Position numbers and translations under genes: made by a program. A stretch of 59,281 nucleotides of DNA from Clostridiales bacterium (GTDB lineage: Bacteria > Bacillota > Clostridia > Lachnospirales > Lachnospiraceae), in the NCBI GenBank assembly GCA_012837605.1, contig DUQV01000007.1:1-59281 (forward strand), read 5' to 3'. Of the stretch, positions 35,979-45,546 are shown piece by piece. Positions within the stretch are counted from its first letter, which is position 1, and every line of letters begins with the position of its first letter. A model generated the notes under the pieces. That model was not told where the DNA came from, searched no databases, and saw only the letters and a list, made by a program, of their open reading frames with translations.

Positions 35979-36899
35979 CTAAGTTGTAAAATGTTTTATA
36001 TTATTTATGGTACAGCCTGAATATTTCTTAAGAAATCTCCTTAATACCTTCTCATAGCCGTTCTTATCTGTCACACACGACTGGGCATGAGCCGCTCCTG
36101 CGATAAGGTACAATCCTTTATTATTCCTTTTAGCTTTATACATCTTAACAGACATTTCTGTAGGTACATATTTGTCTTTTTTTCCATGTATAAATAAAAT
36201 CGGAGTATCTACCTTACGTACAACACTTATTGGAGACACCTGCCCATACCAGAAGCCGGCTCGCAGGAATGTAATAAAGCTTTCTAAAGGTATTAGAAAA
36301 ATCGGCATATGATAATAGTGCTTAAGCTGATATTTTAATAACTCCTTCAAATCTGAGTATGCACAATCTGCTATAGTACACAGTACTCTATTATCTATAT
36401 CAAGATGCAGCAATGATGTGGCTGCTCCCATAGATTCTCCATGAGTTATGATCTTACAGTCAGGACCATAGGTATCATAGCACCAATCCACAATCTTCTT
36501 TAAATCATATTTCTCATAATACCCCATAGATGTAAAAGCCTTGCCGCTTAAACCATGGTTTCTGTGATCATATATAATGACCCTAAATCCCAGTTTAAGA
36601 AAAATCTCAGCATACATTAATGATCTGTACTTTCCTTGGGAATAGCCATGACATAAAATTGCAATAGGTATCCGGTCTGCCTCTTCCGGTTCCAATACCT
36701 CGCAGGATAAAAAGTATCCATAATCGGATAGAATCATGAACTGCTTCTTCATAGAGTTCTTATATACAGTCTCATTAAATCTGCCTGTTTTTGCTCCTAT
36801 CCGGTATATTCTGTTATTCGAAAGCTTTTTCGGCCGCAAAATCATATTTGATAGAAACCATATGCCCCCGCCCAACCATATCAGAAACAGCTCTAACAT
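35979..36899 (-). CDS. Alpha/beta hydrolase with N-terminal membrane anchor
   Basis: This 306-aa protein has an N-terminal hydrophobic helix (LFLIWLGGGIWFLSN) and a serine hydrolase fold. The oxyanion region is AILCHGYSQGK, the nucleophile elbow is HGESMG, the acid is in IHGKKDKYVP, and the catalytic His is in GAAHAQS. It resembles the YqkD/BAAT-like peptidase_S9-type hydrolases of Firmicutes. Substrate unknown. The start is the ATG after GGAGGTAGCA; the ORF track adds four residues. Confidence 0.82.
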   Translation of the reverse strand: MLELFLIWLGGGIWFLSNMILRPKKLSNNRIYRIGAKTGRFNETVYKNSMKKQFMILSDYGYFLSCEVLEPEEADRIPIAILCHGYSQGKYRSLMYAEIFLKLGFRVIIYDHRNHGLSGKAFTSMGYYEKYDLKKIVDWCYDTYGPDCKIITHGESMGAATSLLHLDIDNRVLCTIADCAYSDLKELLKYQLKHYYHMPIFLIPLESFITFLRAGFWYGQVSPISVVRKVDTPILFIHGKKDKYVPTEMSVKMYKAKRNNKGLYLIAGAAHAQSCVTDKNGYEKVLRRFLKKYSGCTINNIKHFTT

Positions 36900-37035
36900 T
36901 GCTACCTCCATAGAACAAAAATGGAATTACATGTATATATAAAAACCTCAGTGATACCGGTATCGAACACATCCACATTATTTATATGAAATAAATAATA
37001 CCCAGATGTTAACAGAATATTCAATAAGATATGCC

Positions 37036-37063
37036 TAAAAAGATAGGGGCGTATCTACGCCCC
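37036..37063 (-). terminator. Terminator downstream of the GDPD gene
   Basis: GGGGCGTA and TACGCCCC form an 8-bp GC-rich stem with a 2-4 nt loop. On the minus strand it is followed by TATCTTTTT. It lies about 30 bp after the GDPD stop. Confidence 0.8.
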
Positions 37064-37094
37064 TTATAGCTCTAATATTACTGTTTGATACATA

Positions 37095-37922
37095 TTATAA
37101 ATTTCTGTTCGGAGAAAAGTCCTCAAATATAAATAAGTCAAAATAATCTTTGCAACTCTCCATATCCTTTTCAGACTCGATAGTCCAGGCTATTGTCCAA
37201 GCTTTGTACAGTTTTCTGCAAATCAAGAATGAAAGCTCCCTCTTATATTTGTGCTGGTATGCAATAAAATCAGGCTTTGTATAGAAGTTAAACAGCAAAT
37301 GCTTTAATATGAAATACTGCATCCTGCTGCCCTCTATCTTTTCCTTAAAAAAATCAGTAGACAATTGACCGCGTACTATCTCGGGATGATGCTTTTTATA
37401 CCATCCCAACCCAAACGGATTAAAGGATTCTATACAGTACAAGCCATTATAACCTGCCAGTTCCTTTGCCGCTGCCTTACATGTATTGTCCGGACTCCAG
37501 GGTATCTTTAATTCAACAATTATCGGTACCCTTCCGCCGATACAATCAAGTGCCTCACGAAGAGTAGGTATTCTCTCCTGAGAGTTAAATAATCTATACT
37601 CCAGAAGCTCCTCATAATCTAATTCGGATACCTTCTTATTAACTCCACATACACGGCGCAAATTATAATCATGAAATACCACTGCTACCAGGTCCTTGGT
37701 TATCTGTACATCTAATTCTATTCCATAACCCTTCTCCACCGCAGCTCTAAATGCTCCCAGTGAATTCTCCGGTGCACCGTTCTTGTTATCATGCAGTCCC
37801 CTATGAGCATAATACCGGCCTTCAAACCTTGTCCGCTCAGGGTTTCTCCTAAGCTTGGGCATAATAGCCAGCAGATAAAGAACCGTCAGTACTGTTACAA
37901 ATATACATAGTTCAATTAACAT
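37095..37922 (-). CDS. Glycerophosphodiester phosphodiesterase
   Basis: This 275-aa protein has an N-terminal TM anchor (about 3-20) and a TIM-barrel GDPD domain. Motifs include YAHRGLHD, PENSLGAF, GIELDVQITKD and FHDYNLRR, with catalytic His residues and the acidic metal site intact. It degrades deacylated phospholipids (glycerophosphodiesters) to glycerol-3-phosphate and alcohol, probably at the membrane. The MFS gene is 30 bp upstream, so the two may be co-transcribed. Confidence 0.9.
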   Translation of the reverse strand: MLIELCIFVTVLTVLYLLAIMPKLRRNPERTRFEGRYYAHRGLHDNKNGAPENSLGAFRAAVEKGYGIELDVQITKDLVAVVFHDYNLRRVCGVNKKVSELDYEELLEYRLFNSQERIPTLREALDCIGGRVPIIVELKIPWSPDNTCKAAAKELAGYNGLYCIESFNPFGLGWYKKHHPEIVRGQLSTDFFKEKIEGSRMQYFILKHLLFNFYTKPDFIAYQHKYKRELSFLICRKLYKAWTIAWTIESEKDMESCKDYFDLFIFEDFSPNRNL

Positions 37923-37952
37923 GTTGCTTTCTTTCTCCTTATTTTTGCCCTA

Positions 37953-39236
37953 TCACCCGGCAACACCTGCATTTTCGCCTTTCTTTATTTTTGGCGGTTT
38001 GGAATCACCGTGTTTTACAAAAATCATTGTACACAGTGATGCAACAGAAAATACTACCGCATAGGGAAACAGTATCTTATAATCAACATTTTCAAGCAGA
38101 AAACCTGAAACAATCGGAGTAATAATCTGAGAAGACATGGAGAAGGTGTAATAATATCCGGTATACTTACCCGTATCTGAGCTTTTGCACATCTCAACAA
38201 CCATGGGATAAGAATTAACATTTATGGCAGCCCAAGCTATTCCTGTACAGGCAAATACCACATTTATCAGCGGTGAAGGCTTGGCAAAAAAGAATCCGCT
38301 AAGGTAGGATAATGTTATTAATACTATCCCGCCCATAATAGTCTTTTTTCTGCCTATTTTACTCGATATTATACCTATCGGTATGTAGCTGATTAATGCT
38401 GCTCCCATAGCAACCATCAACGGGAGCGTATAAGTTCCGTCACCATAACCCCATACTTTGTCTGCGTATCTTGAAAAAGCGGTTTTAACAGCATTATAAG
38501 CAAAAAACCAGAGAAAGATCGATGCCAGAATAAATCCAAAGCTGCGTTTGACATCCTTTGACATATTTTCATCCGCATTATCTGTCTCGTCGGAATGGTC
38601 CTTGCCGCTGTTAAATACTTTCTCTTCCTCCCTGACCTTTTCTCTCAGCTTATTCTCTTTAATTGTCACAAGTAAAAAGACAACAGATAAAATCATTATA
38701 AATATCACACTTGCAAATACAGGGATATTTAATCTGCCGTCCTCTTTATACAGCAAAAATGTCATGCCTAACGCATACATTCCGCCTATCGTTCCCATCA
38801 GATTGATTACAGCATTCGCCTTGCTCCTTAGAGGTTTAGGTGTTACGTCCGGCATTAAAGCAACTGCCGGGGTTCTATACGATGACATGGCCAATAATAT
38901 TATACCTAGTGCAATCATAAATAAAACCAGATTACCCTGATGCTCTGCTATTGGCAGTATTAGAATAAATACAGAAGCAACCAATGTGCCTCCTAATATG
39001 AACGGTATTCTTTTACCCAAACGGGTATTAACCTTATCTGACAAGGCTCCAACAAGCGGCAGAAAGAATAAGGCAAGCACATTGTCTATGGCCATTATGC
39101 CTCCTACAGCAGTTTCACCAAGGCCAAATGTGCCATCCAGCATTTTGGGAATTATTCCATCATACAGTTCCCAAAAAGCACAGATTGATAAAAATGCAAA
39201 CCCCACAAAAAAAGTACGTTTGTAATTAAGCTTCAT
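37953..39236 (-). CDS. MFS transporter (sugar/cation symporter-like)
   Basis: This 427-aa protein has about twelve TM helices. The N-terminal region (FAFLSICAFWELYDGIIP) and the loop-2 motif GALSDKVNTRLGKRIPFI resemble GPH/SLC45-type sugar symporters of the major facilitator superfamily. An acidic loop after helix 6 contains KDHSDETDNADE. The substrate is not evident. The start is the ATG after AGGAGGTTTGGG; the ORF track adds twelve residues. It is followed by GDPD. Confidence 0.83.
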   Translation of the reverse strand: MKLNYKRTFFVGFAFLSICAFWELYDGIIPKMLDGTFGLGETAVGGIMAIDNVLALFFLPLVGALSDKVNTRLGKRIPFILGGTLVASVFILILPIAEHQGNLVLFMIALGIILLAMSSYRTPAVALMPDVTPKPLRSKANAVINLMGTIGGMYALGMTFLLYKEDGRLNIPVFASVIFIMILSVVFLLVTIKENKLREKVREEEKVFNSGKDHSDETDNADENMSKDVKRSFGFILASIFLWFFAYNAVKTAFSRYADKVWGYGDGTYTLPLMVAMGAALISYIPIGIISSKIGRKKTIMGGIVLITLSYLSGFFFAKPSPLINVVFACTGIAWAAINVNSYPMVVEMCKSSDTGKYTGYYYTFSMSSQIITPIVSGFLLENVDYKILFPYAVVFSVASLCTMIFVKHGDSKPPKIKKGENAGVAG

Positions 39237-39276
39237 CCCAAACCTCCTATACATTATATTTTTTGATAGCATACAA

Positions 39277-39294
39277 CGGAGGTTTTAGCCTCCG
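39277..39294. repeat. Small GC-rich hairpin between the SpoU methylase gene and the MFS gene
   Basis: CGGAGG and CCTCCG form a perfect 6-bp stem with a 6-nt loop, 20 bp after the methylase stop on the minus strand. No T-run follows, so termination is doubtful. Confidence 0.35.
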
Positions 39295-39314
39295 CACCCC
39301 TTGGACTAATCTGC

Positions 39315-40058
39315 TTATCGTGTAAACTCGTACACCCCTATCCCCACTGCAATGGTGAGATTGAGTGAATCTACATCCGCAGTCTGAGGTATCATAACAC
39401 TTGTTCCTACGTTAAGATATGAATCATCCAAACCCGTCGCCTCATTCCCAAATACAAGCGAAAACAGCCTTGGTTTTGGACAATTCTTTATATTTTGCGT
39501 ATTTTCTTTATTTATCATGAATGTAAATAATTCGTGCTTGTTAAATTCACTGCGGTAATCATCAAAAGAATCATAAAGCTGAAAGTTCAGCTTAAATAAT
39601 GCTCCCATTGATGCCCTGACACTCTTCGGATGAAATATATCCGCCCCCGGAAGGACAATAGCTATATCATATATGCCAAATCCAACAATGGTCCGAAGAA
39701 TTGTCCCCAGGTTTCCCATATTGCTTGGATTCACTAAAACAATATGAGGCTTATCCTCAGCCAGCCTACAGCTATATTTCTTAAATACACCTACAACATA
39801 GCAGTTTTCTTTATCACTGAGCCTGCCGATAAGCTTATTGTTGACTTCGATAGGTATATTGCTTCGGGTACACAATGCCTTTATGCCATCCGCATCAGTA
39901 TAACCCGAATGAATCAGCACCTTTAATACAGCCTCAGGCTTGCTTAGAATAAGCTCATATGTCGGAAATGCTCCTAGTGTATAGGAATATAGTGCATCCT
40001 TTTTATAAGGTTTTATCTGTGTATGCTCTGTGAATCTATCATTGTCTGTCTGTTCCAT
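39315..40058 (-). CDS. SpoU/TrmH-family RNA 2'-O-methyltransferase
   Basis: This 247-aa protein has a substrate-binding N-terminal half and a SPOUT knot domain with motif 1 NPSNMGNLGTILRT, motif 2 LVFGNEATGL and motif 3 DSLNLTIAVGIGVYEF. These enzymes methylate ribose in rRNA or tRNA; the target is not given by the sequence. The start is the ATG giving MEQTDND after CGGAG, which lies 21 bp past the preceding gene's stop. Confidence 0.87.
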   Translation of the reverse strand: MEQTDNDRFTEHTQIKPYKKDALYSYTLGAFPTYELILSKPEAVLKVLIHSGYTDADGIKALCTRSNIPIEVNNKLIGRLSDKENCYVVGVFKKYSCRLAEDKPHIVLVNPSNMGNLGTILRTIVGFGIYDIAIVLPGADIFHPKSVRASMGALFKLNFQLYDSFDDYRSEFNKHELFTFMINKENTQNIKNCPKPRLFSLVFGNEATGLDDSYLNVGTSVMIPQTADVDSLNLTIAVGIGVYEFTR

Positions 40059-40079
40059 GTCTACTCCGTTTCTCTGCAA

Positions 40080-40916
40080 TCAGATGACATTTATACCTTC
40101 TTTTATCGCAATTGTTCTTATAAAGGATGACGCCTCCAAATACTCTTCATGAGTATCTAGATGCTCAACAAATACCGGAATATCCTCTCCCAACTTATCA
40201 ATTAAATGAACAATTTTTCTATAATTCAGCATGCCCTTCCCCGGCATGACCTCTCTTATAACACACGGAAGTGCTTTCTCCATTATTACATCCTTTGCAT
40301 GGATACTTTTTATATAAGGTCCAAGCTTATTGAAGCACTCCTCTATAAACTCATCACTTTTTAAGAATCGCATGGTGCTGTTTATCATATTGGTAAAATC
40401 CAGATGAACCCCAAAAGCTTTACGGTCGATATCCTTGATAAGCTTAAGATAAGAATCGGGTGAATCCGGTATCATCCAAGGCATAGGCTCTAAGGTATAG
40501 AATGTACGCTTGGGATCAACACTGTCTATTATATCCCGGGTGGTGTCAACAATAAGAGTATATACGTCTTTATCATAGTTTTTCTTATAAAAGCCATCCC
40601 ATATTTCTCCTCTTGCACCTACAATATTAACACAGCAATTGGCACCAAGCTCATCAGCCAAGGCAAGTCTTTCTTTGCAGTACCTGATATTAGCCCTTGC
40701 TTCTTCCGTATCAAGAGATATAGGATTTCTCCATGCTCCCACTTCTCCGATTAATATGTTGTTTTCTTTAGCACAGTCCATGTATGCCTTCTTATCTTCA
40801 TAAGATGCATCATGCTCAACAGGAGTATGGACAGTGCTGTAATTCAATTCCTTTACCCGCATTAACCACTCTGCAGAATCAGAATATGGTTTTTTGATGC
40901 CTCCGCCAATTCTCAT
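40080..40916 (-). CDS. Xylose-isomerase-like TIM-barrel protein (sugar epimerase/isomerase family)
   Basis: This 278-aa AP-endonuclease-2/xylose-isomerase-like barrel has metal-ligand positions visible as GEVGAW, TLEPMPWM (Glu), HLDFTNM (Asp/His), IHAKDV (His) and FVEHLD (Glu). Members isomerize sugars or sugar acids; the exact substrate is unknown. It is packed between the DegV and SpoU genes on the same strand. Start ATG after GAAGGGTG. Confidence 0.8.
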   Translation of the reverse strand: MRIGGGIKKPYSDSAEWLMRVKELNYSTVHTPVEHDASYEDKKAYMDCAKENNILIGEVGAWRNPISLDTEEARANIRYCKERLALADELGANCCVNIVGARGEIWDGFYKKNYDKDVYTLIVDTTRDIIDSVDPKRTFYTLEPMPWMIPDSPDSYLKLIKDIDRKAFGVHLDFTNMINSTMRFLKSDEFIEECFNKLGPYIKSIHAKDVIMEKALPCVIREVMPGKGMLNYRKIVHLIDKLGEDIPVFVEHLDTHEEYLEASSFIRTIAIKEGINVI

Positions 40917-40933
40917 GATTGTACACCCTTCAC

Positions 40934-41809
40934 TTAATCAATTTTTTTACCCATATAAACTAAAGCCAGCATCCCGGGGCCGGTATGAGTACCGATAATA
41001 GGACCTATCTGAGCTATTATTACATCCTTAACAATATTCATGCTGCGTATTTGATCGGCTAATTTTTTAGCGTTTTCTAGATTGTCTGCATGACCGACCA
41101 TAACAGTCTGTGAGGACAAATCGGTTCCTTCGGTTATCATTTTTGTTATAAGGAAATCTATTTCCGCTTTGACTCCTCTAATCTTTGATACAACTACAAG
41201 CTTTCCTGCTTCATCTGTGCTTAATACCGGTCTTATTCGCAGAGCTGTTCCCACTACAGCCTCCAAAGAGGTTACTCTTCCGCCTTTTTTCAGATAGAAT
41301 AAATCCTTAACAGTAAACCAATGACGGGAATTGTATTTGTTGGCTTCAACCCAATCTCTTAACTCATCAATCGTAAGACCTTTCTTTTTCTGTAATGCCG
41401 AATGAAGTACTAATAAACCCTCACCTATGGAAGCACATTTGGAGTCTATGCCGTAAATCTTCCTGTCAGGATATTCCTTGCTCAACTCTTCCACTACCAT
41501 ATGTGCAGCGTAATATGTACTGCTTAGTCCCGATGAAAATCCAATATATAATACATCCAACTCTTTATCCAAAATATCTTTAAAGTATTCTGAGAACACA
41601 GCCGGAGTTATCTGGGTTGTATGAGTGTTTGCACCGGCTCTTAGTCTGGTATAGAATTCCTCAATACTTAGCTCCTTCTCATCCGGATGGTAGTTATAGG
41701 CAACATCGTTAATATCAACTCCCATGGGTATTACCCTTATATCATGCTCGGCGATTATGGAGTATGGCAGATCCAATGTTGCATCACTTACAATAACATA
41801 ATCTCTCAA
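40934..41809 (-). CDS. DegV-family fatty-acid-binding protein
   Basis: This 291-aa protein has the DegV fold. The N-terminal VIVSDATLDLP, ITPAVFSEYF, IGFSSGLSSTY (fatty-acid carboxylate binding) and a C-terminal IGPIIGTHTGPGMLALVY are all diagnostic. Relatives (FakB) present fatty acids to a FakA kinase for phospholipid synthesis from exogenous fatty acids; fakA is not in the window. Start TTG after GGAGGAGAG. Confidence 0.9.
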   Translation of the reverse strand: MRDYVIVSDATLDLPYSIIAEHDIRVIPMGVDINDVAYNYHPDEKELSIEEFYTRLRAGANTHTTQITPAVFSEYFKDILDKELDVLYIGFSSGLSSTYYAAHMVVEELSKEYPDRKIYGIDSKCASIGEGLLVLHSALQKKKGLTIDELRDWVEANKYNSRHWFTVKDLFYLKKGGRVTSLEAVVGTALRIRPVLSTDEAGKLVVVSKIRGVKAEIDFLITKMITEGTDLSSQTVMVGHADNLENAKKLADQIRSMNIVKDVIIAQIGPIIGTHTGPGMLALVYMGKKID

Positions 41810-41941
41810 AATAATCTCTCCTCCAAATGATGATATAACTCTAGAAACATTTTATACGATTACCGTGCTGTTCGCAAGCGATTATCAGCCACTTGCAAAG
41901 ATTATTCAATATTATATTATGCTCAATAACATAAAAAGACA

Positions 41942-41971
41942 TTTACATTTTATACGGATTTGCTTTATAAT
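41942..41971 (+). promoter_or_regulatory. mntP promoter
   Basis: TTTACA and TATAAT are spaced by 18 bp about 35 bp upstream of mntP. The leader is short, leaving no room for a yybP-ykoY manganese riboswitch, which often precedes this gene. Confidence 0.5.
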
Positions 41972-42004
41972 GTTTAATAGCATTTAAATTGGAAGGTTAT
42001 AATT

Positions 42005-42577
42005 ATGGACATACTGACACAGATACTCCTAAGCTTCTGTCTTGCAACAGATGCTTTTGCGGTATCTATTTCAAATGGAATATGCAGCATTAAGATTACA
42101 AGAAAAAATGTCATTACTACCGCCTTAACCTTTGGATTGTTTCAAGGTATAATGCCGATAATAGGCTATCTTCTTGGAAATGGTTTAACCGGTATAATAT
42201 CAAAATTTCAGCACTTTGTAGCTCTTTTCTTACTAAGTGCTATTGGATTAAATATGATTGTTGATGCTGTAAAAGAGAATAAAAACCCTGAAGGCTTATG
42301 CAATTCAACCAATGTCTTTTCAGCTAAAAACCTTATTCTTCAAGGTATTGCAACCAGCATTGATGCTTTAGCCGTAGGAATAAGCTTACTGGCAATTGAT
42401 GCTAATATTACTGCTACCTCAATTATAATTGGAAGCATAACATTTGTGTGCTGTGCATTTGGTGTTTATATAGGAAGAAAATTTGGAGTGCTGTTAGGCA
42501 TAAGAGCTAAATTTGGCGGCGGCATTCTTCTTATACTTGTAGGTATAAAGATCTTTGCTGAATGTACAGCCTTGTGA
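42005..42577 (+). CDS. mntP: Manganese efflux pump MntP
   Basis: This 190-aa protein has six TM helices arranged as two repeats. Signatures are the acidic residue in LATDAFAVSISNG (first repeat) and SIDALAVGISL (second repeat), the family's cation path. It exports Mn2+ to prevent toxicity. The GNAT gene begins 13 bp after its stop with its own ribosome binding site, so they may share a transcript. Confidence 0.92.
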   Translation: MDILTQILLSFCLATDAFAVSISNGICSIKITRKNVITTALTFGLFQGIMPIIGYLLGNGLTGIISKFQHFVALFLLSAIGLNMIVDAVKENKNPEGLCNSTNVFSAKNLILQGIATSIDALAVGISLLAIDANITATSIIIGSITFVCCAFGVYIGRKFGVLLGIRAKFGGGILLILVGIKIFAECTAL

Positions 42578-42590
42578 AAGGAGTAAGATA

Positions 42591-43184
42591 TTGAACTTTT
42601 ACAAGTATTTTCACAGTCTGCCTGAAATTGAAACAAACAACCTCCTGCTTCGTCAAATCACCAACAGTAAAAGCGACGGCAGGGACAGCTTGGAATTCAT
42701 AAATGATTATAGCGTATCCCGTTTTTGGGGTATAGATGATGAGAAACGAAATAGAGAAAATAATAGGTTAATAAAGAAAATACGAAAGGATTTTCATTAT
42801 CATGAAACCATGAAGGAATACAAAGCCGGCAACGAACTGGCTTGGCTTATGCAGTTAAAAGATAACAATAAAGTTATTGGTGAAATTATTTTATATGATT
42901 TTTTGCTTGAAAAACAGGCTGATATGGGATACAGACTCAATAAGAATTATTGGGGCAAAGGATATGCAACGGAAGCCGGGCATGCGATAGTTGGATTCGC
43001 CTTTGATACCTTAAAGCTTGATAGGCTTCAAATAAGATGCTTCAGGAACAATCCTGCGTCAGTAAGAGTAGCACAGAAGCTGGGCTTTAAGCAGGAAGGT
43101 CTGATACGTAACGGTGCCATATTGGATGTAATGACTGATTATTATATAATGGGTCTACTAAGAGATGAATATGAGAGAATATAA
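42591..43184 (+). CDS. GNAT-family N-acetyltransferase
   Basis: This 197-aa protein is of the RimJ/RimL type. ETNNLLLRQI opens the fold, MGYRLNKNYWGKGYATEAG is the CoA-binding loop, and NPASVRVAQKLGFKQEG is the end of the domain. It may acetylate protein N-termini or small molecules. The start is TTG 7 nt after AAAGGAG; the ORF-track start reaches back into mntP. Confidence 0.85.
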   Translation: MNFYKYFHSLPEIETNNLLLRQITNSKSDGRDSLEFINDYSVSRFWGIDDEKRNRENNRLIKKIRKDFHYHETMKEYKAGNELAWLMQLKDNNKVIGEIILYDFLLEKQADMGYRLNKNYWGKGYATEAGHAIVGFAFDTLKLDRLQIRCFRNNPASVRVAQKLGFKQEGLIRNGAILDVMTDYYIMGLLRDEYERI

Positions 43185-43346
43185 TAGGAAGCAATTCAAA
43201 GGATGGCGTAGCAGTGTGGTTGAAACAAAACAGTATAAAAAGTACATGATTAGCAGAACATATAGTATTGTTTCATATAATTACCTATGCTATTATTAGA
43301 TAGCAGCCTATTGTCGAATTATCGCTTATTATGGAGGAGGTATATT

Positions 43347-44195
43347 ATGAACAGTATTCAGGACTGTTATGTATTATCTAATGGTAATAAAATCCCATGC
43401 GTAGGTTTTGGAACATGGAATCTTACTGAATCAAGCACCACGGTAGATATCATTAAGACAGCCATTGACTGCGGATACAGGCATATTGATACCGCCTTTG
43501 GCTATCATAATGAAGCCTCGGTTGGCAAGGCTGTTCGAACCTGCGGATTAAAAAGAAATGAGCTCTTTGTTACCACAAAGCTTAGTAACGGATCACACGG
43601 CTATGAGAATACCATGAAAGAATTCGAGATGTCGATGAACAATCTGGATATAGATTATGTAGACTTGTACTTAATTCATTGGCCAAGACCAATTGCAGTA
43701 CGAGATACCTGGAAAGAGCATAATGAGGGCACCTGGAAGGCATTTGAGGAGTTATATAATGCGGGAAAGGTTAAAGCAATCGGTGTCAGCAACTTCTTGG
43801 ACACTCACTTGGAAGCCTTACTGGATACTGCGACCATAGCCCCTATGGTAAATCAGATTGAGCTTCATCCAAGATATGTGCAAAGAGACGCCGTACGTTA
43901 TTGTAAAGAACGCAGAATTGTAGTAGAAGCTTGGAGCCCTCTGATGAGGGGTGAATTCAATTATCCGGTTCTGGTTGATATCTCTAAGAAGTATAACAAA
44001 ACTATACCACAGATACTGCTTCGCTGGAGCATACAGCATGGTTTTCTTCCACTTCCTAAGTCATCAACTAGGGAGAGAATGCTGGAAAATGCTAATATAT
44101 TTGATTTCCAATTGTCCGAGGAGGATATTGAAGCTATGAAGGTCCTCGAAACCTATGGAAGAACCGGACCACATCCTGATACGGCAGAATTCTAG
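43347..44195 (+). CDS. Aldo/keto reductase
   Basis: This 282-aa NADPH-dependent TIM-barrel oxidoreductase has catalytic Asp/Tyr in HIDTAFGYHNE, Lys in FVTTKLSN and His in LIHWPRP. The NADPH-binding C-terminal KSSTRERMLENANIFDF segment is present. It reduces aldehydes or ketones. The start is the ATG after GGAGGAGG; the first 20 residues of the ORF track are spurious. A strong terminator follows. Confidence 0.92.
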   Translation: MNSIQDCYVLSNGNKIPCVGFGTWNLTESSTTVDIIKTAIDCGYRHIDTAFGYHNEASVGKAVRTCGLKRNELFVTTKLSNGSHGYENTMKEFEMSMNNLDIDYVDLYLIHWPRPIAVRDTWKEHNEGTWKAFEELYNAGKVKAIGVSNFLDTHLEALLDTATIAPMVNQIELHPRYVQRDAVRYCKERRIVVEAWSPLMRGEFNYPVLVDISKKYNKTIPQILLRWSIQHGFLPLPKSSTRERMLENANIFDFQLSEEDIEAMKVLETYGRTGPHPDTAEF

Positions 44196-44220
44196 TTAGT
44201 ATAAGACCGATATAATATTA

Positions 44221-44278
44221 AAGAGCACTGATATTCCTACGCCCTTATTTACAGAGTTATCTGAATATCGGTGCTCTT
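44221..44278. terminator. Bidirectional terminator between the reductase gene and asnA
   Basis: AAGAGCACTGATATTC and GAATATCGGTGCTCTT pair over 16 bp with one G-U, flanked by A-rich sequence on the left and TTTATA on the right. It lies between convergent genes and can serve both. Confidence 0.85.
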
Positions 44279-44302
44279 TATACTCTATATAATATACAAA
44301 TT

Positions 44303-45310
44303 TTATAAAAGAGGAATATTATATTTTTCTGCCATCTCAACGACCGAGTCAGGCCAAACGGAAGCCTGTACTTCCCCTATATGAGCTTTGCGCAGATAGA
44401 ACATACATATCCTGGACTGACCTATTCCACCGCCGACAGTATATGGCAGCTCCTTATTTAATAATGCCTTCTGGAACGGAAGCTCTGCCCTATCCATGCA
44501 TCCGCTGATCATAAGCTGTTCTCTCAGAGAAACCTCATCAACACGTATACCCATTGAGGATAATTCAAGAGCAATATCAAGCAAAGGATAATATACAATA
44601 ATATCTCCATTCAGCTTCCAGTCATCATAATCGGGGGCTCTTCCATCGTGTGGTTCTCCTGATGCCAATGTTCCACCAATCTGCATAATGAATACAGCAC
44701 CCATCTCCTTGGCAATTTCATGCTCTCTGTCTTTTGGTGTAAGATTAGGATAACGGTCTTCGAGCTCCTGCGATGTAATAAAATATATTTCCTCAGGCAG
44801 AATTTCACCGACATAGCTGTATTTTCCGGCAATATACTTTTCCGTATTTTTTAAAGCATTATAAACTAATTTAACTGTTTTTCTTAATGTCTCTTCATTT
44901 CTGTCACTCTTATTAATAATTAATTCCCAATCCCATTGATCCACATAAAGCGAATGTATATTATCGGTATCCTCATCTCTGCGAATGGCATTCATGTCTG
45001 TATATAGACCTTCACCAACTGAGAATCCATATTTTTTCAGTGCCATGCGTTTCCACTTTGCAAGAGAATGTACGATTTCCGCTACTGCTTCATTTTGCTC
45101 CTTAATACCAAAGGCAACAGGTCTTTCAACACCGCTCAGATTATCATTCAGCCCTGTCTCAGGCTTAACAAACAGCGGTGACGATACTCTGACCAGATTC
45201 AATTGTCTTGCCAGCTCTCTTTCAAAAAAGTCCTTAACCTCTTTAATGGCAATTTCTGTTTCCTTAACATTCAAGTGCGGCTTGTAGCCTTCGGGTATTA
45301 CAAATTTCAT
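44303..45310 (-). CDS. asnA: Aspartate-ammonia ligase (AsnA type)
   Basis: This 335-aa class-II-synthetase-like enzyme makes asparagine from aspartate, ammonia and ATP. It carries the typical [24 protein letters not shown] and YVDQWDWE segments and a C-terminal GGGIGQSR motif 3. Full length. It has a near-consensus promoter upstream and no T-box in its leader. Confidence 0.96.
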   Translation of the reverse strand: MKFVIPEGYKPHLNVKETEIAIKEVKDFFERELARQLNLVRVSSPLFVKPETGLNDNLSGVERPVAFGIKEQNEAVAEIVHSLAKWKRMALKKYGFSVGEGLYTDMNAIRRDEDTDNIHSLYVDQWDWELIINKSDRNEETLRKTVKLVYNALKNTEKYIAGKYSYVGEILPEEIYFITSQELEDRYPNLTPKDREHEIAKEMGAVFIMQIGGTLASGEPHDGRAPDYDDWKLNGDIIVYYPLLDIALELSSMGIRVDEVSLREQLMISGCMDRAELPFQKALLNKELPYTVGGGIGQSRICMFYLRKAHIGEVQASVWPDSVVEMAEKYNIPLL

Positions 45311-45375
45311 TATTTACCTCCCAAATCCTATGGATCTCTCTATTGTATTTATAAATGAAAATGAATATGTAGCAC

Positions 45376-45404
45376 ATTTTACAATTATCTTACTGCTTTG
45401 TCAA
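45376..45404 (-). promoter_or_regulatory. asnA promoter
   Basis: TTGACA and TAAAAT with a 17-bp spacer on the minus strand lie about 65 bp before the asnA ATG. The -35 box is perfect consensus. Confidence 0.65.
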
Positions 45405-45431
45405 TCTAAAAATTTTATGTTCACTATACTT

Positions 45432-45461
45432 TTGAACAACTCTTAAGTAACAACTTATACT
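45432..45461 (+). promoter_or_regulatory. Amidase gene promoter
   Basis: TTGAAC and TATACT are spaced by 18 bp, 85 bp upstream of the amidase start and divergent from the asnA promoter. Confidence 0.5.
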
Positions 45462-45488
45462 CAACAGAATATGATGTAATGAGTGATT

Positions 45489-45523
45489 ATACCGGAAGCC
45501 ATACCATTTACGGTATCCGGTAT
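45489..45523 (+). promoter_or_regulatory. 5' leader hairpin of the amidase gene
   Basis: ATACCGG (45489-45495) pairs with CCGGTAT (45517-45523) and an inner ATACC/GGTAT stem extends it, just before the GAAAGGAAG ribosome binding site. It could stabilise the mRNA or set translation. No ligand is suggested. Confidence 0.4.
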
Positions 45524-45546
45524 CGGAAAAGAAAGGAAGTACCATC

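Noticed and set aside
41810-42004. yybP-ykoY manganese riboswitch ahead of mntP
   Set aside because: The promoter lies about 35 bp before the gene, so no room exists for the aptamer.
45311-45430. T-box riboswitch ahead of asnA
   Set aside because: No AGGGTGGNACCGCG-like T-box sequence or antiterminator is present, and the promoter leaves only a short leader.
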